DNA of 64,000 nt from WHTK01 sp965197795 (GTDB taxonomy: Bacteria > Chloroflexota > Dehalococcoidia > DSTF01 > WHTK01), in NCBI GenBank assembly GCA_965197795.1, contig OZ240228.1:2046001-2110000 (forward strand). Reading direction: 5' to 3'. The notes beneath the pieces were generated by a model, which did not search any database, was not told where the DNA came from, and saw only the letters and a program-made list of their open reading frames with translations. Numbering within the stretch: the first letter of the stretch is position 1; each line of letters starts with the position of its first letter. The position numbers were made by a program, and so were the translations under genes. This document shows, piece after piece, positions 8,980 to 17,456 of the stretch.

Positions 8980-10524
8980 CTACTCCCCGCGGCGCAGGCG
9001 AGCGGCAGCCCTCGCCACGCCGGCCGCAACCTCGCTGGCCAGCAGTCCGGACGGTCCGTAATCGGCGGCGTACAGCTCCGCGGCCGCGGCGTGCAGATAG
9101 ACACCGAGACCGGCGGCTTCGAACGGATCGAGCTCCTGCGCCAACAACCCCGCGATGGTGCCTGCGAGTACGTCACCGGTGCCGGCCGTCGCCAGCGCCG
9201 GGTTAGCGAAGGGGCTGATCAGCGTCCGGCCCGCTGCCTCCGCGATCACGGTCTCGGAGCCCTTCAGGACGACGGCCTGCTGCCAGCTCGTGGCGCTCTC
9301 GCGAGCGACGTCCAGGCGGCGCGCCTGTACCTCGGCGACGCTGCTGTGCGCCAGGCGCGCCAGCTCCCCGGGGTGAGGCGTCAGCACGGCGCGGGCGTGA
9401 AGCGATTCGTGCCACGCGCTGCTGCGCGCCAGCGTGTTCAACGCGTCGGCGTCGATGACTACCGGTAGGTCGTTCAGCCCAGGCGCGGCAAGCAGGCCTC
9501 GCACCAGCGCCTGCGCTCCGTCCGACAATCCGAGGCCCGGGCCCAGCAACAGCACGTCGTGGCCGGCCAGAGCGCCGGCCACGAACGCCGCGGCGTCCGG
9601 GGATGGCGCTGCGTCGGTTTCCGGCAGCGTTAGATAGGTCACCTCGGGCAACTGGGATGCCGCGGCGGCGCGCACCGACGGCAGCGCGGCCAGCGTGACC
9701 AGGCCCGCCCCGGCCCGCAGGGCGCCGAGGCATGCCAGCGTTGCCGCTCCGGTGTAGCTTTGCGACCCCGCGACGACCATCACGCGGCCGAACGTCCCCT
9801 TGTTCGAGACCAGCGGCCGAGCCGGCAGCCTCGCGCGGGCCCACTCGGCGTTCATGATCTCCGTATCGATATCGTCACCCAGCGCCGGATCCAGGCCGAT
9901 ATCGATGACGTCGACCTCGCCGGCCCTCGCCGCACCCGGCAAGAGATGCAGCCCGAGCTTTGAGTAGCCAAACGTCAGGGTCACGTCTGCCGCAGGGCAA
10001 TGCGGATCGACTGCGCCGGTATCGGGGTTGAGACCGCTCGGTAGATCGACGGCGAACAACAGACCCTTGCGTTGCCGCAACGCGTCGAACGCGGCAGCAA
10101 AGACGCCTTCCAGCGGCCGTCCGTGTCCGATTCCCAGCACGGCGTCGATGACCGCGTCGGCGAGCTGAACATCGGGAGCCAGCTCGTCAGCCACTCCGGA
10201 TACGTCCAGATTGACGACCTCGATGTCGTCGCGGTCGCGAATCGCGCGCATGTTTGCGTCGTCATCCGCTCGTGGCGAAAACAGGTAGACGTGGACCTCG
10301 GCGCCCATGTCGTAGAGATGGCGCGCCGCTACGAGTCCATCGCCGCCGTTGTTGCCCGGCCCGACGAGCACGACGATCCGCTGCGCGGCCGCGCCGCCCA
10401 GTCGGGACGCCGCGGCCAGCGCGACGCCGCGTCCGGCGGTCTCCATGAGCTCGTTCGGCGTCACGCCGGACGCGAACGCCGCCGCTTCGATCTGGCGCAT
10501 CTGCTCCGCTGTGACGAGTTTCAT
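8980..10524 (-). CDS. nnr: Bifunctional NAD(P)H-hydrate repair enzyme
   Basis: Fusion of NAD(P)HX epimerase and ADP/ATP-dependent NAD(P)HX dehydratase, which together restore hydrated NAD(P)H. The N-terminal YjeF_N half carries GPGNNGGDG at residues 55-63. The C-terminal ribokinase-like half begins near residue 230 with NKGTFGRVMVVAGS and ends with the catalytic-loop segment AGTGDVLAG. The 514 residues match bacterial fusions. It lies 25 bp downstream of acpS on the same strand, a frequent pairing in bacteria. It complements the NAD synthesis genes elsewhere in the window. Confidence 0.95.
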   Translation of the reverse strand: MKLVTAEQMRQIEAAAFASGVTPNELMETAGRGVALAAASRLGGAAAQRIVVLVGPGNNGGDGLVAARHLYDMGAEVHVYLFSPRADDDANMRAIRDRDDIEVVNLDVSGVADELAPDVQLADAVIDAVLGIGHGRPLEGVFAAAFDALRQRKGLLFAVDLPSGLNPDTGAVDPHCPAADVTLTFGYSKLGLHLLPGAARAGEVDVIDIGLDPALGDDIDTEIMNAEWARARLPARPLVSNKGTFGRVMVVAGSQSYTGAATLACLGALRAGAGLVTLAALPSVRAAAASQLPEVTYLTLPETDAAPSPDAAAFVAGALAGHDVLLLGPGLGLSDGAQALVRGLLAAPGLNDLPVVIDADALNTLARSSAWHESLHARAVLTPHPGELARLAHSSVAEVQARRLDVARESATSWQQAVVLKGSETVIAEAAGRTLISPFANPALATAGTGDVLAGTIAGLLAQELDPFEAAGLGVYLHAAAAELYAADYGPSGLLASEVAAGVARAAARLRRGE

Positions 10525-10549
10525 GACGTCAATTCCGGCGCGTCAACCG

Positions 10550-10987
10550 TCACAGCAGGCCCCGTTTCACGAGGCGCTCGACCAGCGCCGTCCGAGCGTC
10601 GTCATAGTCGATCAGCGGCTCACATGGCGCGACCACGAAGGCCAGGGCCATGTCTTCCGAGTGGGTCAGGCTGACCTCGGCTTGGCCCAGACCTATGCTC
10701 TCGGCGCGCTTGCGAGCACGGTCGTGTAAATAAACCAGCGGCTTACCACGACGGTCCGGCAAGATCTCGATGTCCCGCCAGCCGACGCCGCGCACGCCGG
10801 TCCCCAGCGCTTTCATCATCGCCTCCTTGGCTGCGAACCGGACGGCGAGCTCGCGAACGCGCCCGCGACAGAACGCGATCTCCAGATCGGTGAAAACACG
10901 ATGCAGGAAGCGCTCGCCGTGGTGGTCTAGAACTTCCTTGACGCGGTTGATCTCGATAGCGTCGATGCCGGCGGCAAGCGATGACAT
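10550..10987 (-). CDS. acpS: Holo-[acyl-carrier-protein] synthase
   Basis: Transfers 4'-phosphopantetheine from CoA to a serine of acyl carrier protein. Mg2+ ligands Asp9 (GIDAIEI) and Glu55 (RFAAKEA) are present, and the FTDLE segment at 32-36 is conserved. It is 145 residues, slightly longer than most AcpS owing to a C-terminal extension after VVAPCEPL. It is probably the first gene of an acpS-nnr operon; folD is divergent, with 170 bp between the two start codons. Confidence 0.93.
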   Translation of the reverse strand: MSSLAAGIDAIEINRVKEVLDHHGERFLHRVFTDLEIAFCRGRVRELAVRFAAKEAMMKALGTGVRGVGWRDIEILPDRRGKPLVYLHDRARKRAESIGLGQAEVSLTHSEDMALAFVVAPCEPLIDYDDARTALVERLVKRGLL

Positions 10988-11156
10988 GAGCCGATTCTAG
11001 ACTGCCAGGCGGTCAGCGGCCACGTCTGGTGCCATACCACAATATCGACCCCGCGATTTGGTGTCCGCGGCACTTCGACACACCCCGCACGGAAGCTGCA
11101 TAATCGATTCGAAGCGCCTGCCCAGGTTCGCAGGTGTCATATCAGGGGGAACTGAA

Positions 11157-12020
11157 ATGGCGGCGAACATGATGCCCGGCGCCCCTGTCGCCGAGGCTGT
11201 CTTCAACCAGTTGTCGACTCGGATCGAGAAGCTGCGTGCCAGGGGCTACAACCCGGGCCTCGGTACCATCCTCGTGGGCGGCGACTCGGCCTCCGCCGGC
11301 TACATTCGCATGAAGCAGGAAAAAGCGGTCGAGCTGGGATTCAACAGCCCGCATATCCACCTCGGCGATGACGCCACGCAGGACGACCTGGTATCGGCGA
11401 TTCGCTCCTTCAACGACGATCCCGGCGTCGACGCGATGCTGGTGCAGCACCCAACACCGCCACAGATCGACTACGAAACGGCGTTGCTCGAAATGGACCC
11501 GGAGAAGGACGTGGACGGCCTGCACCCGGTGAACATGGGCCGGCTCGCGATGTCGATGCCCGGCCCGGTGCCCTGCACGCCCGCCGGCATCGAGGCGATC
11601 CTGGCCCACTACGAGATCCCGGTCGCGGGGCACGAGGTCTGCGTCCTGGGACGCGGCACGACCCTGGGGCGTCCGCTGGCGCTGCTGCTGTCGCAGAAGC
11701 GGCCGACCGCCAACGCTGCCGTCACCGTCGTCCACACCGGCGTGCCGGACTGGCAGCGCTACACGCGCCGAGCCGAAATAATCATCGCCGCCGCCGGCGT
11801 CCCCGGCATCTTGCAGCCGGAGCACATCACCCCGGGCGCCATCGTCGTCGGTGGTGGCGTGCGCTACGAGGGTCGCAAGCTGCTGCCCGACGTCGACGAA
11901 CGCTGCAAGGAGGTTGCGGGCTGGATCACGCCGCGCATCGGTGGCGTCGGTCCAACGACGATCGCGATGCTCTTCCGCAACGCGCTGGAGTCGGCTGAGC
12001 GCCGCGCCAGCATCGAATAA
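11157..12020 (+). CDS. folD: Methylenetetrahydrofolate dehydrogenase/cyclohydrolase
   Basis: Bifunctional one-carbon enzyme interconverting methylene-, methenyl- and formyl-THF with NADP. The catalytic Tyr49 and Lys53 are in SAGYIRMKQEKA. VDGLHPVNMGRL and PCTPAGIEAIL are family signatures, and the Rossmann part contains LGRGTTLGRPLALLL. ATG 11157 was chosen since it follows AGGGGGA and gives the usual 287 residues. The upstream in-frame extension from 11058 is not supported. Confidence 0.95.
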   Translation: MAANMMPGAPVAEAVFNQLSTRIEKLRARGYNPGLGTILVGGDSASAGYIRMKQEKAVELGFNSPHIHLGDDATQDDLVSAIRSFNDDPGVDAMLVQHPTPPQIDYETALLEMDPEKDVDGLHPVNMGRLAMSMPGPVPCTPAGIEAILAHYEIPVAGHEVCVLGRGTTLGRPLALLLSQKRPTANAAVTVVHTGVPDWQRYTRRAEIIIAAAGVPGILQPEHITPGAIVVGGGVRYEGRKLLPDVDERCKEVAGWITPRIGGVGPTTIAMLFRNALESAERRASIE

Positions 12021-12033
12021 CCCGAGCCCTCGT

Positions 12034-12060
12034 TTAGCACTCGATCACTCGGAGTGCTAA
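12034..12060 (+). promoter_or_regulatory. CIRCE element (HrcA operator)
   Basis: TTAGCACTC at 12034-12042 and GAGTGCTAA at 12052-12060, separated by exactly nine bases, match the CIRCE consensus without mismatch. HrcA binds this site to repress heat-shock genes. It begins 14 bp after the folD stop and lies just upstream of the promoter for the FmdB-type gene. No groES, groEL, dnaK or hrcA is next to it. Confidence 0.93.
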
Positions 12061-12066
12061 CATGAG

Positions 12067-12095
12067 TTGTCAGTGCCGCTTGCTGCGGTTAGACT
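12067..12095 (+). promoter_or_regulatory. Sigma-70-type promoter beside CIRCE
   Basis: TTGTCA (12067-12072) and TAGACT (12090-12095) with a 17-bp spacer form a good -35/-10 pair. The CIRCE element ends six bases before the -35 box, so HrcA bound there would obstruct polymerase. The start codon of the zinc-ribbon gene is about 35 bp further on. Confidence 0.6.
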
Positions 12096-12134
12096 CCTGA
12101 GACCGGATAACAAGCAACAGGGGATTCGCCAGCC

Positions 12135-12467
12135 GTGCCGCTTTACGACTACAAGTGCACCCAATGCGACCACCATTACGAGACGCGAGAGGGTTTCGAC
12201 GCGCCTTCGCGGCAGCCGTGTCCCAAGTGCGGTAGCGAGGCGAAGCGCCTGCTGCACCCGCCGCCCATCGTCTTCAAAGGCAGCGGCTTCTACGTCACCG
12301 ACAGCCGTAAAGGCAGCCAGGCGACCATCGCCGAGAACAGCCGCTGGGACACTGCCAGCGAGGCGAACAAGCCGAAGGAAGACGCGAGTTCTACCAGCGA
12401 CGGCGCCTCGGACTCGAAGCCGGCGGCTGCGGCCTCGACAAGCGATAGCACTGCGGACTCAGACTAG
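12135..12467 (+). CDS. FmdB-family zinc-ribbon protein
   Basis: A 110-residue protein opening with MPLYDYKCTQC, the hallmark of the FmdB/CxxC_CxxC_SSSS family. The zinc ribbon uses C8, C11, C29 and C32. Residues 78-110 are a low-complexity tail of Ser, Ala and Asp, likely disordered. The start is GTG at 12135, fixed by the family's N-terminal pattern. The gene lies directly behind a perfect CIRCE element and promoter, implying heat-shock control by HrcA. The role of the family is unsettled; a part in protein quality control is only inferred from this context. A 16-bp palindrome (12480-12495) follows the gene. Confidence 0.82.
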   Translation: MPLYDYKCTQCDHHYETREGFDAPSRQPCPKCGSEAKRLLHPPPIVFKGSGFYVTDSRKGSQATIAENSRWDTASEANKPKEDASSTSDGASDSKPAAAASTSDSTADSD

Positions 12468-12598
12468 GTTCGCCTTACTCCAGGCTCGAGCCTGGCTGCC
12501 CGCTCTCAAAGCGAGCCCTCGCTTCCTACCAATCGTTCGCCAGAAGCGCTAAAGTTAGCCTGAAAGGCTCCGCGAGAGACGGGCCGGGAGGACTAACG

Positions 12599-13375
12599 AT
12601 GACAACTCAGGCCGGCAAACCGCAGACCGCCTCTGAGAAGGTGGATGAACTCGAAGACGCACAGCTGGCGAACTTCAACAAGCGAATCGCCAAGTCGTTC
12701 TTGTTCGCGGCGGGTGAGCGGGACCAGAGCCGGCCCAAGCGCGGCACCATCACGCTTGGCGTAGAAGACCCCAAAGCACAGGCGCTGCAGGGCGACGACC
12801 CACGCTTGCGCAAGATGCCGGAGCGTCCGACCCTGCTTGACTTCTTCGAGTATCGCTGGGGCAGGGGGGAGCACTTGCTGCAGAGCGCACGCCTGGCGCG
12901 CCTCGCGGGCTGCGACGAGAAGACCGTGGCCGCATGCTTGCTGCACGACATCTCCAATCTCGGCTTCATACGCAGCGACCACGGCTGGTGGGGTTCCCAG
13001 CTGGTCGAGCCGTACGTCGACGAGGAAGTCAGCTGGGCGATCCGGGCCCACCAGACGCTGCGCTTCTACCCGGACGAGTCGGTCGGCTACACGTACCCGG
13101 AGATGTACCTGCGCCTGTTCGGTGAGGACTTCGTGCCGGAGCCGTACATTCAGGAAGAATACAAGCGCATCAAGGACCACAAGTGGTACATGACGGCGCG
13201 CCAGATCACGATTAACGACGTCTACGCCTTCGACCCCAACGTGACGGTCGAGATGGAAGAGTTCCACGACATCATCGGGCGTCACTTCCACCAGCCCGAG
13301 GAGGGCCTCGGCTTCGACAACAGTCCCGTGGCCCACATGTGGCGCACGATCATCTGGCCGACACGATTCCTCTAG
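12599..13375 (+). CDS. HD-domain protein, PhnZ/MIOX-like
   Basis: A 258-residue protein with an HD-fold metal site: H92, H116-D117 (CLLHDI), H128 and H151. The pattern of two extra histidines after the HD pair is shared by phosphohydrolases and by mixed-valence di-iron oxygenases such as PhnZ. The conserved C-terminus ends in WPTRFL. A GGGAGG site at 12586-12591 supports ATG 12599. The N-terminal 75 residues look poorly ordered. The substrate cannot be deduced. It follows the CIRCE-controlled gene by 130 bp, so it could be part of the same transcript, though the palindrome between may terminate. Confidence 0.6.
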   Translation: MTTQAGKPQTASEKVDELEDAQLANFNKRIAKSFLFAAGERDQSRPKRGTITLGVEDPKAQALQGDDPRLRKMPERPTLLDFFEYRWGRGEHLLQSARLARLAGCDEKTVAACLLHDISNLGFIRSDHGWWGSQLVEPYVDEEVSWAIRAHQTLRFYPDESVGYTYPEMYLRLFGEDFVPEPYIQEEYKRIKDHKWYMTARQITINDVYAFDPNVTVEMEEFHDIIGRHFHQPEEGLGFDNSPVAHMWRTIIWPTRFL

Positions 13376-13384
13376 GAGAGGCTC

Positions 13385-13478
13385 GTCATTGCGAGCGGAG
13401 CGAAGCAATCTCGAGGGGGCCGGGACGCCACGATCAACGTGAGTATTGTTTCGTCGTCTCAGGACTCCTCGCAATGAC
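13385..13478. repeat. Dispersed palindromic repeat (GTCATTGCGAG family), copy 1
   Basis: Begins GTCATTGCGAGCGGAGCGAA and ends CTCGCAATGAC, the inverse complement of its start, so the element can fold back on itself. A second copy lies at 62430-62530. It separates the HD-domain gene from dtd. Confidence 0.7.
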
Positions 13479-13492
13479 GGAACGTAGCTTTC

Positions 13493-13960
13493 GTGCGCCT
13501 CGTCCTGCAGCGCGTTTCGCGCGCTTCCGTCAGCATCTCAGGGGAGACCGTCGGCTCGATCGGCCACGGTCTCCTCGTCTTGATCGGCGTCCGCGAAGCT
13601 GACGACGAGGCGGAGGCGCGACGTCTCGCCGCCAAGACGGCCGAGCTGCGCATCTTCCCCGACGAAGCAGGCCGATTCAACCGCTCATTGCTGGAGTGCG
13701 GCTACGAGGCGCTCGTCGTCAGCCAGTTCACGCTCTACGGTGACGTGCGCAAGGGCCGACGCCCCAGCTTCAACGACGACGCCGGCCCGGAGATCGCCGA
13801 GCCGTTGATCGAGGCATACGCGGCGGCGCTGCAAGCGCACGGCGTCAGCGTCGCACGCGGACGCTTCGGGGCGTACATGGAGGTTGAGCTGGTCAACGAC
13901 GGTCCGGTCACGCTCATCCTGGACAGCAGCGATTTCGACAAACCGCGGCGCTCGAAGTGA
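13493..13960 (+). CDS. dtd: D-aminoacyl-tRNA deacylase
   Basis: Hydrolyses D-amino acids (and glycine mischarged on tRNA-Ala) from tRNA. The GTG start at 13493 gives MRLVLQRVSRASV, the usual N-terminus. The active-site motif SQFTLYGD and the cross-subunit Gly-cis-Pro segment NDGPVTLILDS are intact. Length of 155 residues is near the norm (about 145-150), with a short basic tail. It lies just after a dispersed repeat, so it has its own promoter or reads through. Confidence 0.95.
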   Translation: MRLVLQRVSRASVSISGETVGSIGHGLLVLIGVREADDEAEARRLAAKTAELRIFPDEAGRFNRSLLECGYEALVVSQFTLYGDVRKGRRPSFNDDAGPEIAEPLIEAYAAALQAHGVSVARGRFGAYMEVELVNDGPVTLILDSSDFDKPRRSK

Positions 13961-13978
13961 ATCGTGGGCTCCAGATGG

Positions 13979-14041
13979 CATGGTGAGCCTGTCGAACCAC
14001 GCCGCGCTACATCCTTCGACAAGCTCAGGATGGCGACCATG
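13979..14041. repeat. Dispersed palindromic repeat (CATGGTGAGCCTGTCGAA family), copy 1
   Basis: CATGGTGAGCCTGTCGAA at the left is roughly complementary to TTCGACAAGCTCAGGATG at the right, a fold-back element of about 63 bp located right after the dtd stop. A second copy lies at 25728-25785. Confidence 0.65.
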
Positions 14042-14135
14042 CATCGGCTACACGCGAGTCGGTTTCCTCGACTTCGCAGGCCATGTAGTCTGTCCCGAGA
14101 GCGCTCTGAATACCCGTCACTAATTGGAGCCCAGC

Positions 14136-14924
14136 TTGAAGCAGTTCGAAGTCTCCAGCCTCGTCGGCGACGGCTACAACCTCGAGATCCGGTTCCCGGA
14201 AGCGGAATCAGACCTGGCTCAGGACGCCGAATGGTTCGAAGTCAAGCTCGCGGGTGAATGGAAGCGCTTCCGGATCCATGACTACGACGAGCTGTACAAG
14301 ATCCCGGGCCTCTACGAGTGCGTCATCTACCGTGCTCTCAAATGCAACTCGCCGGTACGCGTGACTCAGCTACTGGCCGACGCGTTAGCTGACGAAGAGG
14401 TGTCGCCGAAAACGTTGCGGGTGCTGGACTTCGGGGCCGGCAACGGCATGGAAGGGCAAGAGCTGCAGAACCTGGAGGTCGACCACGTCGTCGGAGCCGA
14501 CATCATCCCAGAGGCGATGGAGTCGACGCTGCGCGATCGCGGTTGGGCTTACGCCGACTACGTGGTCGCGGACTTCACGGCGCTCCCGGCCGACGACGAG
14601 AAGCGCCTGCGCAGTCACAAGCTAAACGCCCTGACCGTCGTCGCCGCGCTCGGCTTCGGCGACATCCCGACTCAAGCGTTCGCCAAGGCGATCGACGTAC
14701 TGGAGACGCCGGCCTGGATCGCGTTCAACATCAAAGAGGACTTCGTCCAGGACCGCGACGAATCTGGTTTCGCTGAGATGCTACGCGAGCTGGCGCGCGA
14801 GGACGTGCTGCGGACGCACGCTTACCGCCGCTACCGCCACCGTTTCTCCAGCAGCGGCAAGCCGCTGTACTACGGCGCGATGGTCGTCACGAAGCAGAAG
14901 GCGATACCGCAGCGCTTCCTGTAG
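14136..14924 (+). CDS. Class I SAM-dependent methyltransferase
   Basis: A protein of about 262 residues. The SAM-binding motif I reads VLDFGAGNG at residues 97-105, followed by VVGADIIPEAM. A preceding domain of about 85 residues, rich in acidic and aromatic residues, is unusual for this class and may recognise the substrate. TTG at 14136 is preferred because GGAG at 14126-14129 is well spaced; TTG 14124 is an alternative. The substrate is unknown. The gene is convergent with the membrane protein gene that follows with no gap. Confidence 0.65.
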   Translation: MKQFEVSSLVGDGYNLEIRFPEAESDLAQDAEWFEVKLAGEWKRFRIHDYDELYKIPGLYECVIYRALKCNSPVRVTQLLADALADEEVSPKTLRVLDFGAGNGMEGQELQNLEVDHVVGADIIPEAMESTLRDRGWAYADYVVADFTALPADDEKRLRSHKLNALTVVAALGFGDIPTQAFAKAIDVLETPAWIAFNIKEDFVQDRDESGFAEMLRELAREDVLRTHAYRRYRHRFSSSGKPLYYGAMVVTKQKAIPQRFL

Positions 14925-15566
14925 CTATTGCCTGGATTCGGCCGTGCCAGTTAAGACGGGTTGCTCCCCGTGATGCAGGAACACCGCATTCATATAGTGA
15001 GCCTGCCGCGTCCACATGAATCGGTGCATCCGAAAGAGAAAGACGGCCACAGCGAGGGCTACTACGAAGGCTGGGCCGGAGGCTTCCAGATTATCTTCGA
15101 ACCAAGCAAGGCCTTCGCCGATCAGGTGGTCAGCAATTGTCAGCGATAGCGCAATCAGGATCGACACGCACATGTTTCCGGTTGCTTCCTTGATGACAAC
15201 AAACCGCTCGAACTGCTGAATCTCGAAAGAATCAGCGACAGCCCGAAAGCGGTGCTCTTCACTAACCTGGATATCCAGTGCAATCTCGGATTCGGTGTTG
15301 GAGAAGTACCTTATGATGCGCAGCGAATATCCAACCTCCTGAACGGCAAAACCAACTATCCAACTTGCTCCAATTAGCGCGATCCAAGGCACCGTTCCCA
15401 AGTTCTCGAGTGTGTCTCCCGCAGATTCAACGCCCGCTATCGACACAAGTGTTGCGCCAACCAGTAGCAATCCGGGAACGATTTTCCCAAAGAGATCGCG
15501 AAGAATGAAGCGAGTGTAGAACGCGTCGAAGAGGGAACGCGTTTCGGTTTCGACTCGATCGTTCAT
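14925..15566 (-). CDS. Unrecognised membrane protein
   Basis: A 213-residue protein with about four hydrophobic segments: roughly 29-46, 62-80, 127-147 and 168-183. The N-terminus (MNDRVETETRSL) is charged and cytoplasmic in appearance. The segment between spans 2 and 3 is hydrophilic with many Glu. No known family was recognised. Base composition looks lower in GC than the flanking genes, similar to the patch at 22.9-23.9 kb, which hints at acquisition. The stop codon abuts that of the convergent methyltransferase gene. Confidence 0.55.
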   Translation of the reverse strand: MNDRVETETRSLFDAFYTRFILRDLFGKIVPGLLLVGATLVSIAGVESAGDTLENLGTVPWIALIGASWIVGFAVQEVGYSLRIIRYFSNTESEIALDIQVSEEHRFRAVADSFEIQQFERFVVIKEATGNMCVSILIALSLTIADHLIGEGLAWFEDNLEASGPAFVVALAVAVFLFRMHRFMWTRQAHYMNAVFLHHGEQPVLTGTAESRQ

Positions 15567-15596
15567 GAAGGTTGATTTTAGCTGGCATCGTTCACG

Positions 15597-16142
15597 TCAG
15601 GTTGGTCGCCAGACGAGACTCTGGCCCGACGTGGTCAGCGCCTGCACTCGGTCTGCGGTCGCGTAGGCGCTGAGCGCGTCATTCTCGATCGTCGATCCCA
15701 GGATCTCGCCGGCGGCCTCGAACTGGCGCCAGACGCTCTCGACGCGCGACGCCGGCTGGCGCTCGTCCTTGCGCTCGCGGTTGCGCGCCTGACACACGTC
15801 GAGCGGCGCCATGAGCCGGATGCAGTGCACCGGGACGTCGGCTGGCTTCAGCTCGGAGAGGTAGGCATCGAGGTCGGCCTGGGTGATCACGACGTCCTCG
15901 ACGATGACGGCGACGCGCTCCTCGAGGAAGTTACGCGCCAGGGCGCAGGCGTTACGCACCGCCAGCGCGTGCTGCCGCTCGAAGCCCGGCTTCCCCGGCG
16001 CGACGTAGCCGGTCGGCGTGATGAAGTGACGCAGCGTATCGACCGGGATGTGCGCGACGCGGTCGTAGCGCTCCGTCAGCGCCTCCGCAACGCTGCTCTT
16101 TCCCGTCCCATGCGGCCCTGTGAGGATGAGGACTTCCGGCAT
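15597..16142 (-). CDS. P-loop kinase/ATPase of unknown substrate
   Basis: A 181-residue P-loop NTPase with Walker A GPHGTGKSS at residues 9-17 and a length and layout like small-molecule kinases (adenylate kinase/zeta toxin-like fold). A VEDVV segment may supply the Walker B region, and a RNRERKDER stretch provides lid-type arginines. It begins directly at the end of nadC (stop and start adjacent), so it is very probably co-transcribed with nadB-DinB-nadC. That suggests, but does not prove, a link to pyridine nucleotides. Confidence 0.6.
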   Translation of the reverse strand: MPEVLILTGPHGTGKSSVAEALTERYDRVAHIPVDTLRHFITPTGYVAPGKPGFERQHALAVRNACALARNFLEERVAVIVEDVVITQADLDAYLSELKPADVPVHCIRLMAPLDVCQARNRERKDERQPASRVESVWRQFEAAGEILGSTIENDALSAYATADRVQALTTSGQSLVWRPT

Positions 16143-17000
<858 letters not shown>

Positions 17001-17450
17001 CTACAGCCCCTTCATCTGGCGCCAGGCCAGGATCGCCTGCGTATGTTCCCGGTAATGGCTCCAGGTATCAAGCCGCAGCCGGTGGCGGAACCGTGTCTCC
17101 GTTTCGTACCAGGGCTCTGGTAGCGTAGCAACGAAGTCGAGCAGGCTCTGGTGGCTTCGTCGCAGCGCCTCATGCGCCTCCTGCAGGCTGAGACGGCTGT
17201 TCGCCGCGTTCTGGCGGACGTTGAAGCTGTCGACGCCACCGTAACGCGGCGGGCGCTTGCCCTGCATGATGATCGGCAGCGCCTTCAGCGCCTCTTCCTC
17301 CCAGGTCGCGACGTGCGCGATCAGGTCTTTGACCGACCAGCGCTCCACCACCCCTGCCTCGATTAGCGACGCCTCACTCAGGCCGGCGCAGGCGTCGTTG
17401 AAGGCGCCCCATCCGCGCTCGATCCGGGAGATCAGCTGCTCGCGATTCAC
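17001..17450 (-). CDS. DinB/ClbS-family protein within the NAD operon
   Basis: A 149-residue four-helix-bundle protein of the DinB/ClbS (DfsB) type: an N-terminal helix, SVKDLIAHVATWEEE, and a C-terminal HYREHTQAILAW. The metal histidines of the fold are represented by H46-like and the C-terminal HxxxH. It lies between nadB (6 bp upstream) and nadC (adjoining), so it is controlled with them. No function is known for such proteins in NAD synthesis; the placement may be incidental. Confidence 0.65.
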   Translation of the reverse strand: MNREQLISRIERGWGAFNDACAGLSEASLIEAGVVERWSVKDLIAHVATWEEEALKALPIIMQGKRPPRYGGVDSFNVRQNAANSRLSLQEAHEALRRSHQSLLDFVATLPEPWYETETRFRHRLRLDTWSHYREHTQAILAWRQMKGL

Positions 17451-17456
17451 GGGGCG

